Assembly (NCBI RefSeq): GCF_009711935.1 | Contig: NZ_VIKX01000022.1 | Span: 1 to 37,799, forward strand | Direction of reading: 5' to 3' | Length of the DNA: 37,799 nucleotides | DNA from: Dolichospermum sp. UHCC 0259 | Lineage (GTDB): Bacteria; Cyanobacteriota; Cyanobacteriia; Cyanobacteriales; Nostocaceae | Shown: in pieces, positions 17,660-26,694 of the stretch | How positions within the stretch are numbered: the stretch's first letter is position 1 | How the letters are laid out: each line of letters starts with the position of its first letter | Translations under genes and position numbers: made by a program | The notes under the pieces: model-generated | The model's input: the letters and a program-made list of their open reading frames with translations, nothing else | What the model was told of the DNA's origin: nothing | The model's database searches: none

Positions 17660-17738
17660 AAGTTGAGTTAAGTCTCCTCACACCACATTTTTTTGTAAAG
17701 CCGTGAATTTATTTTTTCACGGTTTTTATTTTTTTTAT
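17660..17738 (+). ncRNA. yfr1: Putative Yfr1 small RNA, copy 1
   Basis: The segment contains TCTCCTCACACCA (17673-17685), nearly the ultraconserved single-stranded core of cyanobacterial Yfr1 (ACUCCUCACAC). It is followed 15 bases later by a rho-independent terminator, stem CCGTGAA (17701-17707) with TTCACGG (17716-17722) and a T-run. Yfr1 RNAs are about 55-70 bases long and base-pair through this core with membrane-protein mRNAs. The first base of the core differs (T for A), and the 5' end is not fixed by the sequence, so the start given is an estimate. Confidence 0.65.
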
Positions 17739-17803
17739 AACTAAGTAATATCAAAAACCTCAGAAATGGTATACTTTGGGTTAATAATTATCAGTAACAG
17801 TAT

Positions 17804-18232
17804 ATGGCTTATTGGCTATTTCAAGGTAATCCCAAGTATTATCGCGTTTTAGATGCTATTAAAGATTTAGAACAAATACCTTGGTTGGTAACTCGTTATG
17901 CTAAAGATATAACTCCTGGTGATGGTGTTATTATTTGGTTATCTGGTAAGGAATCGGGAATTTATGCAATAGCAGAAGTGATAGAACCTGCTCAATTTCT
18001 CACTCAAATACCAGATAAGAAATATTGGATAGATTCTACAAGGGCTTTGGGAAAACAACAAGCGATAATTAGATTTACAAATAAATTTATAGAATCTGCT
18101 TTGTTGAAAAACAGGTTACAAGAAGATTCTGTACTTAAAAGTTTATTGGTGCTTCGCGCTCCCAATTCCACTAATTTTCAGGTAAGTGTAGAGGAGTGGG
18201 AACAAATACAGAAATTAATTCAGGAAACTTAG
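17804..18232 (+). CDS. EVE domain protein
   Basis: This is a 142-residue stand-alone EVE domain (PUA-like superfamily), recognised from MAYWLFQGNPKYYRV at the start, the ITPGDGVIIWLSGKESGIYAIAEV core (36-59) and the following W/R-rich strand region. EVE domains bind modified bases in DNA or RNA and are frequent in restriction-like defence genes and stress-response loci. It lies between two Yfr1-like RNA genes and about 380 bases upstream of a methylase/nuclease operon, which hints at modified-DNA sensing but does not prove it. No strong Shine-Dalgarno is seen. Confidence 0.82.
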   Translation: MAYWLFQGNPKYYRVLDAIKDLEQIPWLVTRYAKDITPGDGVIIWLSGKESGIYAIAEVIEPAQFLTQIPDKKYWIDSTRALGKQQAIIRFTNKFIESALLKNRLQEDSVLKSLLVLRAPNSTNFQVSVEEWEQIQKLIQET

Positions 18233-18289
18233 GAAATAAAAAATCTTGTTGCTAAAACTGTTACGAGAGAGTTTTTATTTGGCTGATAT

Positions 18290-18361
18290 TCTATGATGAT
18301 GGAGAGTTTAACTCCTCACACCATACTTAGAACCGTAAAATATAGTATTTTGCGGTTTTTT
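18290..18361 (+). ncRNA. yfr1: Putative Yfr1 small RNA, copy 2
   Basis: ACTCCTCACACCA at 18311-18323 matches the ultraconserved Yfr1 core exactly. A terminator hairpin follows: CCGTAAAATA (18333-18342) with TATTTTGCGG (18346-18355) and six T. TATGAT at about 18292-18297 could be a -10 element, or the 5' end may lie nearby; the start given is an estimate. The arrangement core-short linker-terminator is the same as copy 1 and as known Yfr1 genes. Confidence 0.75.
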
Positions 18362-18518
18362 CTTTGTTGTATATTGGCAAGTTATTGATCAAACCTAGAT
18401 ATTAACTAAGCTGTTTAATTAGTTTTTTGATAAGCTTATTATAGTTTAATCAAAGTACCTTAATACACGTCAAATAGTGTTAAACTTAATATTTTTCAAA
18501 CAAGTATTTAAAAAAATC

Positions 18519-18563
18519 TTAGTTTAGGGTATATTTAAAATAATTGTTTAAAAGTTAAACTAA
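18519..18563. promoter_or_regulatory. Candidate operator of the methylase operon
   Basis: TTAGTTTA (18519-18526) and TAAACTAA (18556-18563) are perfect inverted repeats, and GTTAAACT occurs twice as a direct repeat (near 18478 and 18554). The region is AT-rich and lies 50-130 bases before the MerR-like gene, where an autoregulatory site is expected. No gene occupies 18362-18611. Confidence 0.35.
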
Positions 18564-18611
18564 AATTTAAACAAAATACTGCTATATGTTATATGGAGTA
18601 CAAAGTTTTTT

Positions 18612-19085
18612 ATGGCTAGTGGATTTACTAGACAAGAAACCATCGCTTTGACTGGCATAAGCTCTGGCAGACTAAGTTACTTAGACCGCACTGGGTTAGT
18701 AGTACCAGAGAAGTTTGGTAATCCTCAGCACCCTAAAGTTGTTTATAAATGGCAACAAATTTTAGAAATAAAAACTATTGAAAGATTAAGAGAGAAACTT
18801 TCATTACAGGGGATTAGAAAAGTTTTAGATTTTTTAAAGTTAAGAAATTATGAATATTCGTTCTTTCAGCATCGCCTAGTTTTTGTTAATTCCCAACTTT
18901 ATTTAATTGAAAATATGCAAGATTTCGGTTTAATGGTTTTAGAAACATCTGGAAAAAATCAGGGACAAGTTGTAATTAATGAAATTGGAACAATTGGAGA
19001 TGTAATTACAGAATTAGCAAGAGAAGCTGAAAAACATCATGTTTTAGATTTTGACAAACGTACAGGGATAGTTTTGAAGAGGTAA
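18612..19085 (+). CDS. MerR-like helix-turn-helix regulator
   Basis: The 157-residue protein starts with a MerR-type winged helix (FTRQETIALTGISSGRLSYLDRTGLVVPEK, about 5-34) followed by KVVYKWQQILEIKTIERLREKLSLQGIRKVLDFL, the usual second half of the DNA-binding domain. The C-terminal 80 residues (FFQHRLVFVNSQLYLIENMQD...) are not a metal- or drug-binding domain that I recognise. It is 39 bases upstream of a large DNA methylase on the same strand and is probably the operon's controller, like C proteins of restriction systems. GGAG lies 14 bases before the ATG, a loose ribosome site. Confidence 0.75.
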   Translation: MASGFTRQETIALTGISSGRLSYLDRTGLVVPEKFGNPQHPKVVYKWQQILEIKTIERLREKLSLQGIRKVLDFLKLRNYEYSFFQHRLVFVNSQLYLIENMQDFGLMVLETSGKNQGQVVINEIGTIGDVITELAREAEKHHVLDFDKRTGIVLKR

Positions 19086-19124
19086 GAAAAACCGCATACT
19101 AAGGATGGGAAGGAGAAACCAGTC

Positions 19125-22100
19125 ATGAGTTCTAATATAGCTGCAAATCAAATATATGAGCGAGTAATGGAGCGTACTGGCTTCTATCGTGATGGTGTAC
19201 CAACTACAGGAGTTACAGAAGCAGAAGATATTCGCAAGAATTTAGAAAAGCGGATTAAATACAGTTCGGTAATTAATCCTGAGCAAATTAACGCTACAGC
19301 AATATATGAATTATCTGGTTCACCTTGTATTTATTTTACTCAATTAAATGAACCTAGTTCTAAAGAGTTAGCTAAACTACATAAATTGTGCTGGAATCAT
19401 GGTTTAGCCCCAATGTTGTGGGTAATTACTCCTGATGAAGTTTTGCTTTATAACTCTTATTCTCAACCAAGAGAAGATGATGAAAGTCATCCAAATCGCA
19501 ATTTAATTGAGAGATTTGAAACAACAAAAAGCGACTTAGAACGTATGAATAAATACGCTAGTCGGTTGCAAATTGAATCTGGTGAATTTTGGCAGTGGGA
19601 AAAAGCTAAACAAATTGATCGTAAACAAAGAGTAGATTCAGTTCTTGTCAAAGATTTGAATGACGCTGAGAAAGAATTGACCGAAAATCAAAAATTAGAT
19701 CGTCAATTTGCTCACGCGCTTTTAATACGTTCTGTTTTTGTTGCTTATTTGCAAGATAGGGATATTTTAAATCAAAACTTTTTTATCAATCGCTTTGGAG
19801 TAGAATCGTTTAACACATTACTAAATAATAAATTAGCAACTTATAATTTGTTTGAGTGGTTGCAAACAATTTTTAATGGAGATTTATTTCCCGTTTCTAC
19901 AGAAGAAAAAAATGCTGTAGACAATAAACATCTCAAAATTGCACAAGATTTAATCAGTGGTAAAGTAGATCCAGAAACAGGACAACTACGTTTATGGCGT
20001 TATTATGATTTTAAGGTAATTCCCATAGAATTAATTAGCTCAATTTATGAAAGTTTTATTTATGCTACAAATGCTAAATCAGCAAAAGAGAATAGTACAC
20101 ATTATACACCTGTCAATTTAGTTGATTTGGTACTTTCTGAAGTATTTAGAGAATTAGATGGTAATGCTAAATTTCTAGATTTGGCTTGTGGTTCAGGTGT
20201 ATTTTTAGTTGAATCTTTGCGGAGATTAGTTATTAACCGTTGTGCTAATGGAGAAATACCAACTCGTCATCTAATTCGGGAAACTCTTTATCATCAAATT
20301 TATGGCGTAGATATTGAACCAAAAGCAGTTCAAATTGCTGCTTTTAGCCTTTATTTGACTGCTTTAGAGTTAGATTATGAATTAGAACAAAATCGTCAAT
20401 TAACAGATGATTTAAAATTTCAAAAGCTGATTGGTAAAAATCTATTTACTAGCGACGTATTTAATGAAGAAGAAGAATTTAATAAAGTAGAAGTATTTGC
20501 ACAAAAACAATTTCATGCAATAGTTGGTAATCCACCTTGGACAAAATCTCAATCAAATAAATCAGCAGGAAAATATTGTCAGCGAAAGCGTCCTGAATCT
20601 GGTTATCCAAATGGCTATCTTACAGCTAATGGTACACCTCCAGATCAAGCATTTTTATGGCGTATTGGTGACTTTACTAATGATAAAACTTGCATTGGCT
20701 TAGTTTTACATGGTAAACCATTTTTCAGTAATGATTCAGCCGCTAAAAAAGCAAAAAAATCTCTGTTAATGAGATATAAACCAAAAGTTATTGTTAATTT
20801 ATCTAAATTGCGTAGAGAGCATATATTTCCTAATTCTGAAGCTCCAACGATGATTTTAATAGCAGAAGGGAAACGTTCAGAACAGAGAGATAATTTTTAC
20901 TTTGTATGTCCAGAACGCTCTATAGATTTTCGACAACATGGAATTATAGAAATTGGAGCAGAACATATTAAAAGACTTCCTGTTTTTAGCACAGCATTAG
21001 ATTCAGATATGCTGAAAATTGCTACTTGGGGTAGTGCTAGAGATATGTATCTGATTCAAAAATTAAGGTTGTTTCCCAAAATTGAAGAAATAACAGGTAA
21101 TTCACCCAAGAGTGGATTTAAAGTAGGAAATCAGAAATGTGCGATTCCAGAGGAACTACTTGGTAAAAAATGGCTACCTTCTGATAATATGCCCAAATAT
21201 GAAATTGATGCAAGAGAATTAGAAATTCTGCCATATTCAAGATTAGCAGAATCAAGAAATCCTCAAATTTACAAAGCTCCCTTAATTATTATTTCTGAAA
21301 AAGTAGAGTCTAATGGTGTTTGTGCTGCATTTAGTGAAGAAGATATTGTTTATTCAGCAAGTTATTCTGGAATACCAATTTCAAAAGACTTAGTTCATTT
21401 ATCTCATTATTTGAATGCAATTCTTAATTCATCAATTGCAAGCTATTTCATTTTTATGACTGCTTCGTCATGGGGTGTAGAACGTAATAAGGTTATGACA
21501 CAGGATTTAGTACAACTTCCTGTTCCTGAACCTAATGAAGATAACGAAAGATTGATTACTCAAATTATTGATATAGAAGGTAGATTGCGTCAATCTCCCA
21601 CTAAATCCGTTGAAAAAGATTTGAAAAAACAACTTGATAAAGCTGTATTTGATCTCTATGGTTTAAATGATGATGAACGTATTTTAGTTGAAGATACTAC
21701 TCAAATCACGATTGATTTATATATGAATCGTGAAAAATCAGCAGCATTAAAAAAACCTAAAGCTAGTGATTTAGAAGCATACACTTTGAGTTTTATGAGT
21801 GTGATTGAACCATTTTTTGATACGCTCAAAGAAAGAAGTATAGCTGCGGATATATTTGATATTGCTAATACACCATTACAAGTGGTTAAATTTAGCATAC
21901 TACCATATCCAGGTCGTGAGCAAGTTGTACAAACTGTTCAGGCTGAGGATTTAATAACTGTGCTGAAAAGCATTGCGAAACAACTACCACTAAAACTTGG
22001 TGATCGTGTTTTTACACGACGCAATTTAAAAGTATATGTTGGTGAAAATATATATATCATCAAACCTTGTCAACTTCGTTACTGGAGTCGTTCTGCTGGT

Positions 22101-22148
22101 TTGAATGATGCTGATTCTGTTTTACTTGAAAATTTAAGGATGAAATAA
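19125..22148 (+). CDS. N6-adenine DNA methyltransferase (Eco57I/type IIG-like)
   Basis: This is a 1007-residue DNA adenine methylase. An N-terminal region of about 300 residues (YELSGSPCIYFTQL..., WVITPDEVLLYNSY) and a helical linker lead to the methylase core: HYTP (326-329, motif X), FLDLACGSGVFLVES (350-364, SAM binding), GVDIEPKAVQIAA (394-406) and the catalytic NPPW (469-472). The C-terminal half should hold target recognition. I see no clear PD-(D/E)XK site in the N-terminal part, so it may be a pure methylase rather than a fused type IIG enzyme. AAGGAG sits nine bases before the ATG. The next gene, three bases away, has a nuclease motif. No BREX or DISARM partners are present. Confidence 0.88.
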   Translation: MSSNIAANQIYERVMERTGFYRDGVPTTGVTEAEDIRKNLEKRIKYSSVINPEQINATAIYELSGSPCIYFTQLNEPSSKELAKLHKLCWNHGLAPMLWVITPDEVLLYNSYSQPREDDESHPNRNLIERFETTKSDLERMNKYASRLQIESGEFWQWEKAKQIDRKQRVDSVLVKDLNDAEKELTENQKLDRQFAHALLIRSVFVAYLQDRDILNQNFFINRFGVESFNTLLNNKLATYNLFEWLQTIFNGDLFPVSTEEKNAVDNKHLKIAQDLISGKVDPETGQLRLWRYYDFKVIPIELISSIYESFIYATNAKSAKENSTHYTPVNLVDLVLSEVFRELDGNAKFLDLACGSGVFLVESLRRLVINRCANGEIPTRHLIRETLYHQIYGVDIEPKAVQIAAFSLYLTALELDYELEQNRQLTDDLKFQKLIGKNLFTSDVFNEEEEFNKVEVFAQKQFHAIVGNPPWTKSQSNKSAGKYCQRKRPESGYPNGYLTANGTPPDQAFLWRIGDFTNDKTCIGLVLHGKPFFSNDSAAKKAKKSLLMRYKPKVIVNLSKLRREHIFPNSEAPTMILIAEGKRSEQRDNFYFVCPERSIDFRQHGIIEIGAEHIKRLPVFSTALDSDMLKIATWGSARDMYLIQKLRLFPKIEEITGNSPKSGFKVGNQKCAIPEELLGKKWLPSDNMPKYEIDARELEILPYSRLAESRNPQIYKAPLIIISEKVESNGVCAAFSEEDIVYSASYSGIPISKDLVHLSHYLNAILNSSIASYFIFMTASSWGVERNKVMTQDLVQLPVPEPNEDNERLITQIIDIEGRLRQSPTKSVEKDLKKQLDKAVFDLYGLNDDERILVEDTTQITIDLYMNREKSAALKKPKASDLEAYTLSFMSVIEPFFDTLKERSIAADIFDIANTPLQVVKFSILPYPGREQVVQTVQAEDLITVLKSIAKQLPLKLGDRVFTRRNLKVYVGENIYIIKPCQLRYWSRSAGLNDADSVLLENLRMK

Positions 22149-22151
22149 GTT

Positions 22152-22817
22152 ATGTTACTATTGGATGATTCAGGTACTGTTGGACAACCATCTTTTATTA
22201 ACCGACGAGACATTATTGCCACAGTATTTGATATTATCCAAGCAGCTTGGATTCAAGTATGTCAAAAACAAGAGATTAATCCTGGGAGTGATGAAGATAG
22301 TATTGCTGGTGCTTTACACAATGAGATGAGGATTGAAAAGAAACGTCGAAATATACAAGGTCCTCCACTGATAATAAATGAAGGTGCAACACGGCGTTCT
22401 CAAGATAGTCTTAAGCCAGATGGGTTTATTGATTTTAAAATGGGCTATAACGCTTGGGATGTTGAAGACGATTATTTTGGCATAGAGTGCAAGAGAGTTA
22501 GTAGTAGTAAAGAACCAAAATGCAAAAAGCTCATTGATAGATATATAACACATGGTATCATGCGGTTTGTTAATGCTAAATATAGCCCTGGTCATGACTA
22601 TGCAGCAATGTTGGGATTTGTAATTGATGGTAAAGTTAATGACTGTATTGATTTAATTTGCGATCGCCTAAATAAATATAAAAATGATATATGCTTGAAG
22701 GAGGATTGGGTTAATGAGCCAAGTTTTGGAAAAATACAAAATATATATCGTACTCGTCATATTCAAGATGGTCAAAATGATTTAATGACGATTCTTCATT
22801 TATTTCTTACAGTTTAA
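22152..22817 (+). CDS. Small PD-(D/E)XK nuclease-like protein
   Basis: The 221-residue product has a candidate PD-(D/E)XK active site: P89-D90 in LKPDGFIDF, then E112-x-K114 in YFGIECKRV, plus an N-terminal acidic E59 (ALHNEMR). This spacing suits a restriction endonuclease fold. I do not recognise a named family. It starts three bases after the methylase stop, with AAGGA in the methylase's last codons as ribosome site, so the two are almost certainly cotranscribed and act together. It is the probable cleavage subunit of a methylase-guided restriction system, or an accessory effector. Confidence 0.72.
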   Translation: MLLLDDSGTVGQPSFINRRDIIATVFDIIQAAWIQVCQKQEINPGSDEDSIAGALHNEMRIEKKRRNIQGPPLIINEGATRRSQDSLKPDGFIDFKMGYNAWDVEDDYFGIECKRVSSSKEPKCKKLIDRYITHGIMRFVNAKYSPGHDYAAMLGFVIDGKVNDCIDLICDRLNKYKNDICLKEDWVNEPSFGKIQNIYRTRHIQDGQNDLMTILHLFLTV

Positions 22818-22940
22818 TTAATTTTTTATCTCACCCTATAAATTAATTATATATAGCAGTTATTATACAATAATACAAATGTTACACAAAATAATTTCTA
22901 ACCCTATTCCCCGCTAAAAATATTCTTGACAAAGCTGTAT

Positions 22941-23717
22941 ATGACCGAAAAACCTATACAAAAACCCAATAGTCCCCAAATTCCCACTTTTACCTCCATT
23001 CCCGAAGAAAGATTACATCGTCAACAGCGACTCGCGGCTGCATTACGTTTATTTTCTCGATTTGGATTTGATGAAGGTGTTGCTGGACACATTACAGCCC
23101 GTGATCCAGAAAACCCTGAACATTTTTGGGTAAATCCTTTTGGAATGCACTTTGGTTTAATTCGAGTTAGTGATTTGATATTAGTGAATCAGCAAGGTGA
23201 TGTAATTTACGGTAATCGTCCAGTAAATCGCGCTGCTTTTGCTATTCATTCTCAAGTTCATGCAGCCCGTTCTGACGTGGTAGCGGCTGCACACGCTCAT
23301 TCTATCTATGGTAAAAGCTGGTCCAGTCTGGGTCGTCTGCTTGACCCCCTGACTCAAGATGCTTGTTCTTTTTACGAAGATCACAGTATATTTACTGAAT
23401 ATACGGGAGTTGTTCTCGACCCAGCAGAAGGCAAGCGCATTGCTACAACTTTAGGAAAAAATAAAGCCGTCATTCTCAAGAATCACGGTTTGCTGACGGT
23501 AGGTAAAACTATTGATGAGGCTGCTTGGTGGTTTATCACGATGGAGCGTTCTTGTCAAGCTCAGTTATTGGCGGAAGCTGCTGGAATACCTAGCCCGATT
23601 AAGCCGGAGTATGCAAAGATAGCTTATAGCCAAGTGGGTTCTCCTGAGATGGGTTGGTTTAGTTTTCAGTCTTTGTATGAGATGATTGTCCGGCAAGAAC
23701 CCGATTTTTTGGAATGA
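22941..23717 (+). CDS. Class II aldolase/adducin family protein
   Basis: This is a 258-residue class II aldolase-like protein. The family metal site is visible as AHAHS (H118, H120) and KNHGLL (H182), with FDEGVAGHITAR (43-54), WVNPFGMHFGLI and SDLILVN as further signatures. Members are zinc-dependent aldolases or epimerases of sugar phosphates, or have lost activity; the substrate cannot be told here. The ATG at 22941 is chosen over an in-frame TTG at 22926. It faces mnmA on the opposite strand, with a palindromic repeat between. Confidence 0.85.
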   Translation: MTEKPIQKPNSPQIPTFTSIPEERLHRQQRLAAALRLFSRFGFDEGVAGHITARDPENPEHFWVNPFGMHFGLIRVSDLILVNQQGDVIYGNRPVNRAAFAIHSQVHAARSDVVAAAHAHSIYGKSWSSLGRLLDPLTQDACSFYEDHSIFTEYTGVVLDPAEGKRIATTLGKNKAVILKNHGLLTVGKTIDEAAWWFITMERSCQAQLLAEAAGIPSPIKPEYAKIAYSQVGSPEMGWFSFQSLYEMIVRQEPDFLE

Positions 23718-23818
23718 CTTCTGTTGCGGTTATGGGGGTTATTTGGGGGGATGTAATATAATTTAGGGCAAAGAAAGGGCGCAGGATATGAAGTAAGAAG
23801 TAAGAAATAAAGAAGGAA

Positions 23819-23841
23819 GGGCGCAGGCCCTGCGCCCCTAC
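23819..23841 (-). repeat. Palindromic REP-like repeat, copy C (supplies mnmA stop)
   Basis: On the minus strand it reads GTAG followed by GGGCGCAGG/CCTGCGCCC arms, identical over 23 bases to copy D at 33704-33726. Its head contains the TAG that ends mnmA (23838-23840). A partial unit GGGCGCAGG is also seen at 23777-23785. Confidence 0.85.
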
Positions 23842-24890
23842 GATTGTTCGATGATTCCGCCACCTAAAACTTTTTCGCCGTCGTACCAAACGGCTGCTTG
23901 TCCTGGGGTGATGCTGAATTGTGGTTCATCAAATACTAAGCGGACGCGGGAATCTGGTAGGGGAATGACTGTGACGGGTACGGGTTGGGAACGATAACGG
24001 ATTTGGACTTCGGCGCGAATGGGGGCGACGGGTTCAGCTATGGAAACCCAATTTACTCGATTTATTGTACATTCTGACTGCGTTCCTTTTGTGCGATCGC
24101 CTACAACTACTTTGTTATTAGCTGCATCTAGTTCAATTACATACAAGGGTTCGGCGGCAGCGATGCCTAAGCCTTTTCGCTGACCAATGGTGTAATGATG
24201 AACACCATCATGTTGTCCCAAAACTTTACCAGTGGTATCTACAATATCACCGGGTTGAGGAGCTAAATATTTATCTAAAAATGCCCGCATAGAACCATTG
24301 CTTTCTACTAAGCATAAATCTTGACTTTCTGGTTTATCGGCGGTTTTTAGGTTATATTCTGCGGCAATTCTGCGAGTATCGGTTTTATTCAGTTCACCCA
24401 GGGGAAAAATTGTTGCCCCTAATAAGTCTTGGGATAAGTCATAGAGGAAATAAGATTGATCTTTGTTGCGGTCTACGGCTCGTAATAATTGGTAACGGTT
24501 AGTGGTATCATCGTAACGGATTTGGGCATAATGACCTGTAGCGATTTTAGCCGATGCCAATTTTTCCCTTGCATATTCCACCATTGGCCCAAATTTCACT
24601 GTTTTGTTACATTGGGAACAAGGCAATGGCGTAATGCCTACGCTGTAACCTGTGACTAAAAAATCAATAATTTCTGTTTGAAAGACATCCCGAATATCAA
24701 CAATTTCATGGGGTATACCCAATTGTTCACAAATATCAGCCGCGTCGATCATTCCGTCAGAGCAACATTGCCCTTTGCCTTTCATCAGCCAAAGAGTTAA
24801 ACCAATTACATCATAGCCCTGATTATGCAGCATAGCGGCGGCTACGGAACTATCAACGCCACCGGAAAGACCAACGACAACTTTTTTCAT
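23838..24890 (-). CDS. mnmA: tRNA-specific 2-thiouridylase MnmA
   Basis: It adds sulfur to C2 of the wobble uridine in tRNA-Lys, -Glu and -Gln, using ATP and a persulfide relay. The PP-loop SGGVDSS is at residues 9-15, the catalytic cysteine C94 is in [11 protein letters not shown], and the second cysteine C193 is in [15 protein letters not shown] and the C-terminal beta domain follow. The 350-residue length is typical. The ATG at 24890 gives [11 protein letters not shown], the family start. The stop codon TAG is provided by the head of a palindromic repeat, so the C-terminus (GGGIIEQS) may have been trimmed or set by that insertion. Confidence 0.96.
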   Translation of the reverse strand: MKKVVVGLSGGVDSSVAAAMLHNQGYDVIGLTLWLMKGKGQCCSDGMIDAADICEQLGIPHEIVDIRDVFQTEIIDFLVTGYSVGITPLPCSQCNKTVKFGPMVEYAREKLASAKIATGHYAQIRYDDTTNRYQLLRAVDRNKDQSYFLYDLSQDLLGATIFPLGELNKTDTRRIAAEYNLKTADKPESQDLCLVESNGSMRAFLDKYLAPQPGDIVDTTGKVLGQHDGVHHYTIGQRKGLGIAAAEPLYVIELDAANNKVVVGDRTKGTQSECTINRVNWVSIAEPVAPIRAEVQIRYRSQPVPVTVIPLPDSRVRLVFDEPQFSITPGQAAVWYDGEKVLGGGIIEQS

Positions 24891-25101
24891 ACTTTTAGAT
24901 GTGCTTGCGGCTTATTTTGACAACAAAGAGGTTTTTTATTTGACCACAAGGTGCAAGACTGTCCAATTATAGCACACATACTTATCAAGCCTGAAAAAAA
25001 CGGCAAAAGTAAAGTCTCCAGATTGTCCAGATTAGTGAGAAAATAAAAACTTGCAATTATCTTTACCTTGTATTGTTGACGGATCAAAGGAATTTGAAAA
25101 A

Positions 25102-25647
25102 ATGTGGCAAAGAATTACGTTCATCTTATTATTGGTGTTGAGCTTCAGCTTGAGTAGTGTTGGTGTGGCTAATGCGGCTGGACTAAATCGGTTTGTAGAT
25201 AGTGCTGACGGTTATCAGTTTGATTATCCTAATGGTTGGTTACAAGTTAAAGTTGGTGATGGGCCTGATGTGGTGTTTCATGATTTAATTGAAGTATCAG
25301 AAAATGTGTCTGTGGTAATTAGTCCGGTTGCTTCTGGTAAAACTTTGGCGGAGTTGGGAACGCCCACAGAAGTTGGTTATAAATTAGGAAAGGCGGCTCT
25401 TGCTCCTGTAGGTTCTGAGCGGACTGCTGAGTTAATCAATGCGGCACAAAGGGAAGTAAATGGGAAAATTTACTACTTTCTAGAATATGCGGTTAAATTT
25501 CCTAATGGACAGGAAAGACATAATATTTCTAGTGTGGCTATCAGTCGTGGTAAGTTGTTTACGTTTAATGCTTCTGTTCCTGAGAGACGTTGGAAAAAAC
25601 TGCAACGGATGATTGATGAAGTTGTGAGTTCTTTCAGTGTTTATTAA
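25102..25647 (+). CDS. PsbP-like photosystem II protein (CyanoP type)
   Basis: This is a 181-residue PsbP-family protein of the thylakoid lumen, in cyanobacteria an assembly or stability factor of photosystem II. It has an N-terminal signal (hydrophobic 5-20) with a likely signal peptidase I site after ANA at residue 25, so unlike many CyanoP it lacks a lipobox cysteine. The mature part starts with RFVDSADGYQFDYPNGWLQVK, the PsbP signature, and ends WKKLQRMIDEVVSSFSV. The ATG at 25102 has AAGGA ten bases upstream and is preferred over an upstream in-frame start at 25051. It is followed closely by maf, a common cyanobacterial neighbour. Confidence 0.9.
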   Translation: MWQRITFILLLVLSFSLSSVGVANAAGLNRFVDSADGYQFDYPNGWLQVKVGDGPDVVFHDLIEVSENVSVVISPVASGKTLAELGTPTEVGYKLGKAALAPVGSERTAELINAAQREVNGKIYYFLEYAVKFPNGQERHNISSVAISRGKLFTFNASVPERRWKKLQRMIDEVVSSFSVY

Positions 25648-25717
25648 TAACTAGACATGGTGGTAATTGACAATTAATTATTATCAATTACCCAAAAAAT
25701 TACTTATACAACAATTT

Positions 25718-26311
25718 ATGAAAATTCCGCAATTTGTGCTTGCTTCTGCCTCCCCTGCCCGTCGTCGGTTATTGAAAACTGTGGGAATTGAACCAATAGT
25801 TTGTCCAAGTGATTTTGATGAGTCACAAATACAACTAACTAAACCTGGGGAATTGGTGAAAACGCTGGCTCAGTGTAAGGCGGAAACTGTGGTTTCTCAA
25901 TTCCAATCGGCGTTGGTGATGGGTTGTGATTCGGTTTTGGCTATGGGTGGGGGGATTTATGGTAAACCAGGGGATGCTCTCGAAGCGATCGCTCGGTGGC
26001 AATTAATGCAAGGTAATTTTGGTGACTTGTACACTGGTCATGTTTTGATTGATACTACTAAAAATCAAACTGTGGTTAAATGTCAGGTTACTAGGGTGTA
26101 TTTTGCGAAAATGAGCGATCGCGCTATTCTTGCTTATGTAGCCACAGGTGAGCCTCTTCAATGCGCTGGGGCTTTTGCTTTAGAAGGATTTGGAAGTTTA
26201 TTTGTGGAGAAAATAGAGGGTTGTCACAGTAATGTAATTGGTTTGAGTTTACCCTTATTGCGGCAAATGATCGGGGAATTGGGATATGAAGTTACAGATT
26301 TTTGGGGATAG
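25718..26311 (+). CDS. maf: Maf-like nucleotide pyrophosphatase
   Basis: This is a Maf/YceF-type house-cleaning NTP pyrophosphatase acting on modified or methylated nucleotides. It starts [14 protein letters not shown] (6-19), the conserved nucleotide-binding loop, and continues with [26 protein letters not shown] and [18 protein letters not shown], all family motifs. The ATG at 25718 gives the normal 197 residues; an upstream TTG at 25667 would add an atypical extension. It follows the PsbP-like gene on the same strand. Confidence 0.92.
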   Translation: MKIPQFVLASASPARRRLLKTVGIEPIVCPSDFDESQIQLTKPGELVKTLAQCKAETVVSQFQSALVMGCDSVLAMGGGIYGKPGDALEAIARWQLMQGNFGDLYTGHVLIDTTKNQTVVKCQVTRVYFAKMSDRAILAYVATGEPLQCAGAFALEGFGSLFVEKIEGCHSNVIGLSLPLLRQMIGELGYEVTDFWG

Positions 26312-26403
26312 TTAAGTAATTATTATTCCCAATTTTTAATGAATAAAATGTTAGAAAATAGAGACTACTATCTTAATATAGAATTGGTTTAGGAAAATAA
26401 ATC

Positions 26404-26694
26404 ATGAAACGAGATGAGGTACTGGCAACTTTAGCTGCACATAGAGAAAAGTTGCAGGAACTGGGAGTAAAATCCCTTAATTTGTTTGGTTCAGTGGCGC
26501 GGGATGAAGCTAGTTCAGATAGCGATGTAGACTTTTTAGTAGAGTTTAATCGTTCGGGTGGGTTGTTTCAACTTTTGCAAGTACAGTATTATTTAGAAGA
26601 TATTCTGGGATGTTCTGTTGATTTGGGAACGGAAGATGCTTTGAGAGAACATTTGCGAAAACCTGTACTAAAGGATGTCATTCGTGCCTTCTAG
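26404..26694 (+). CDS. mntA: MntA-type minimal nucleotidyltransferase antitoxin
   Basis: This is a 96-residue minimal nucleotidyltransferase with the motif GSVARDEASSDSDVDFLV (29-46); D41 and D43 are the catalytic metal ligands. In HEPN/MNT pairs this protein AMPylates a tyrosine of the HepT toxin and so inactivates it, a mechanism shown for a pair from the cyanobacterium Aphanizomenon. It overlaps or directly adjoins hepT. Confidence 0.9.
   Translation: MKRDEVLATLAAHREKLQELGVKSLNLFGSVARDEASSDSDVDFLVEFNRSGGLFQLLQVQYYLEDILGCSVDLGTEDALREHLRKPVLKDVIRAF

Noticed and set aside
19125-22148. Methylase as BREX PglX
   Set aside because: No PglZ, BrxA/B/C or other BREX neighbours are present, and the operon has only three genes.
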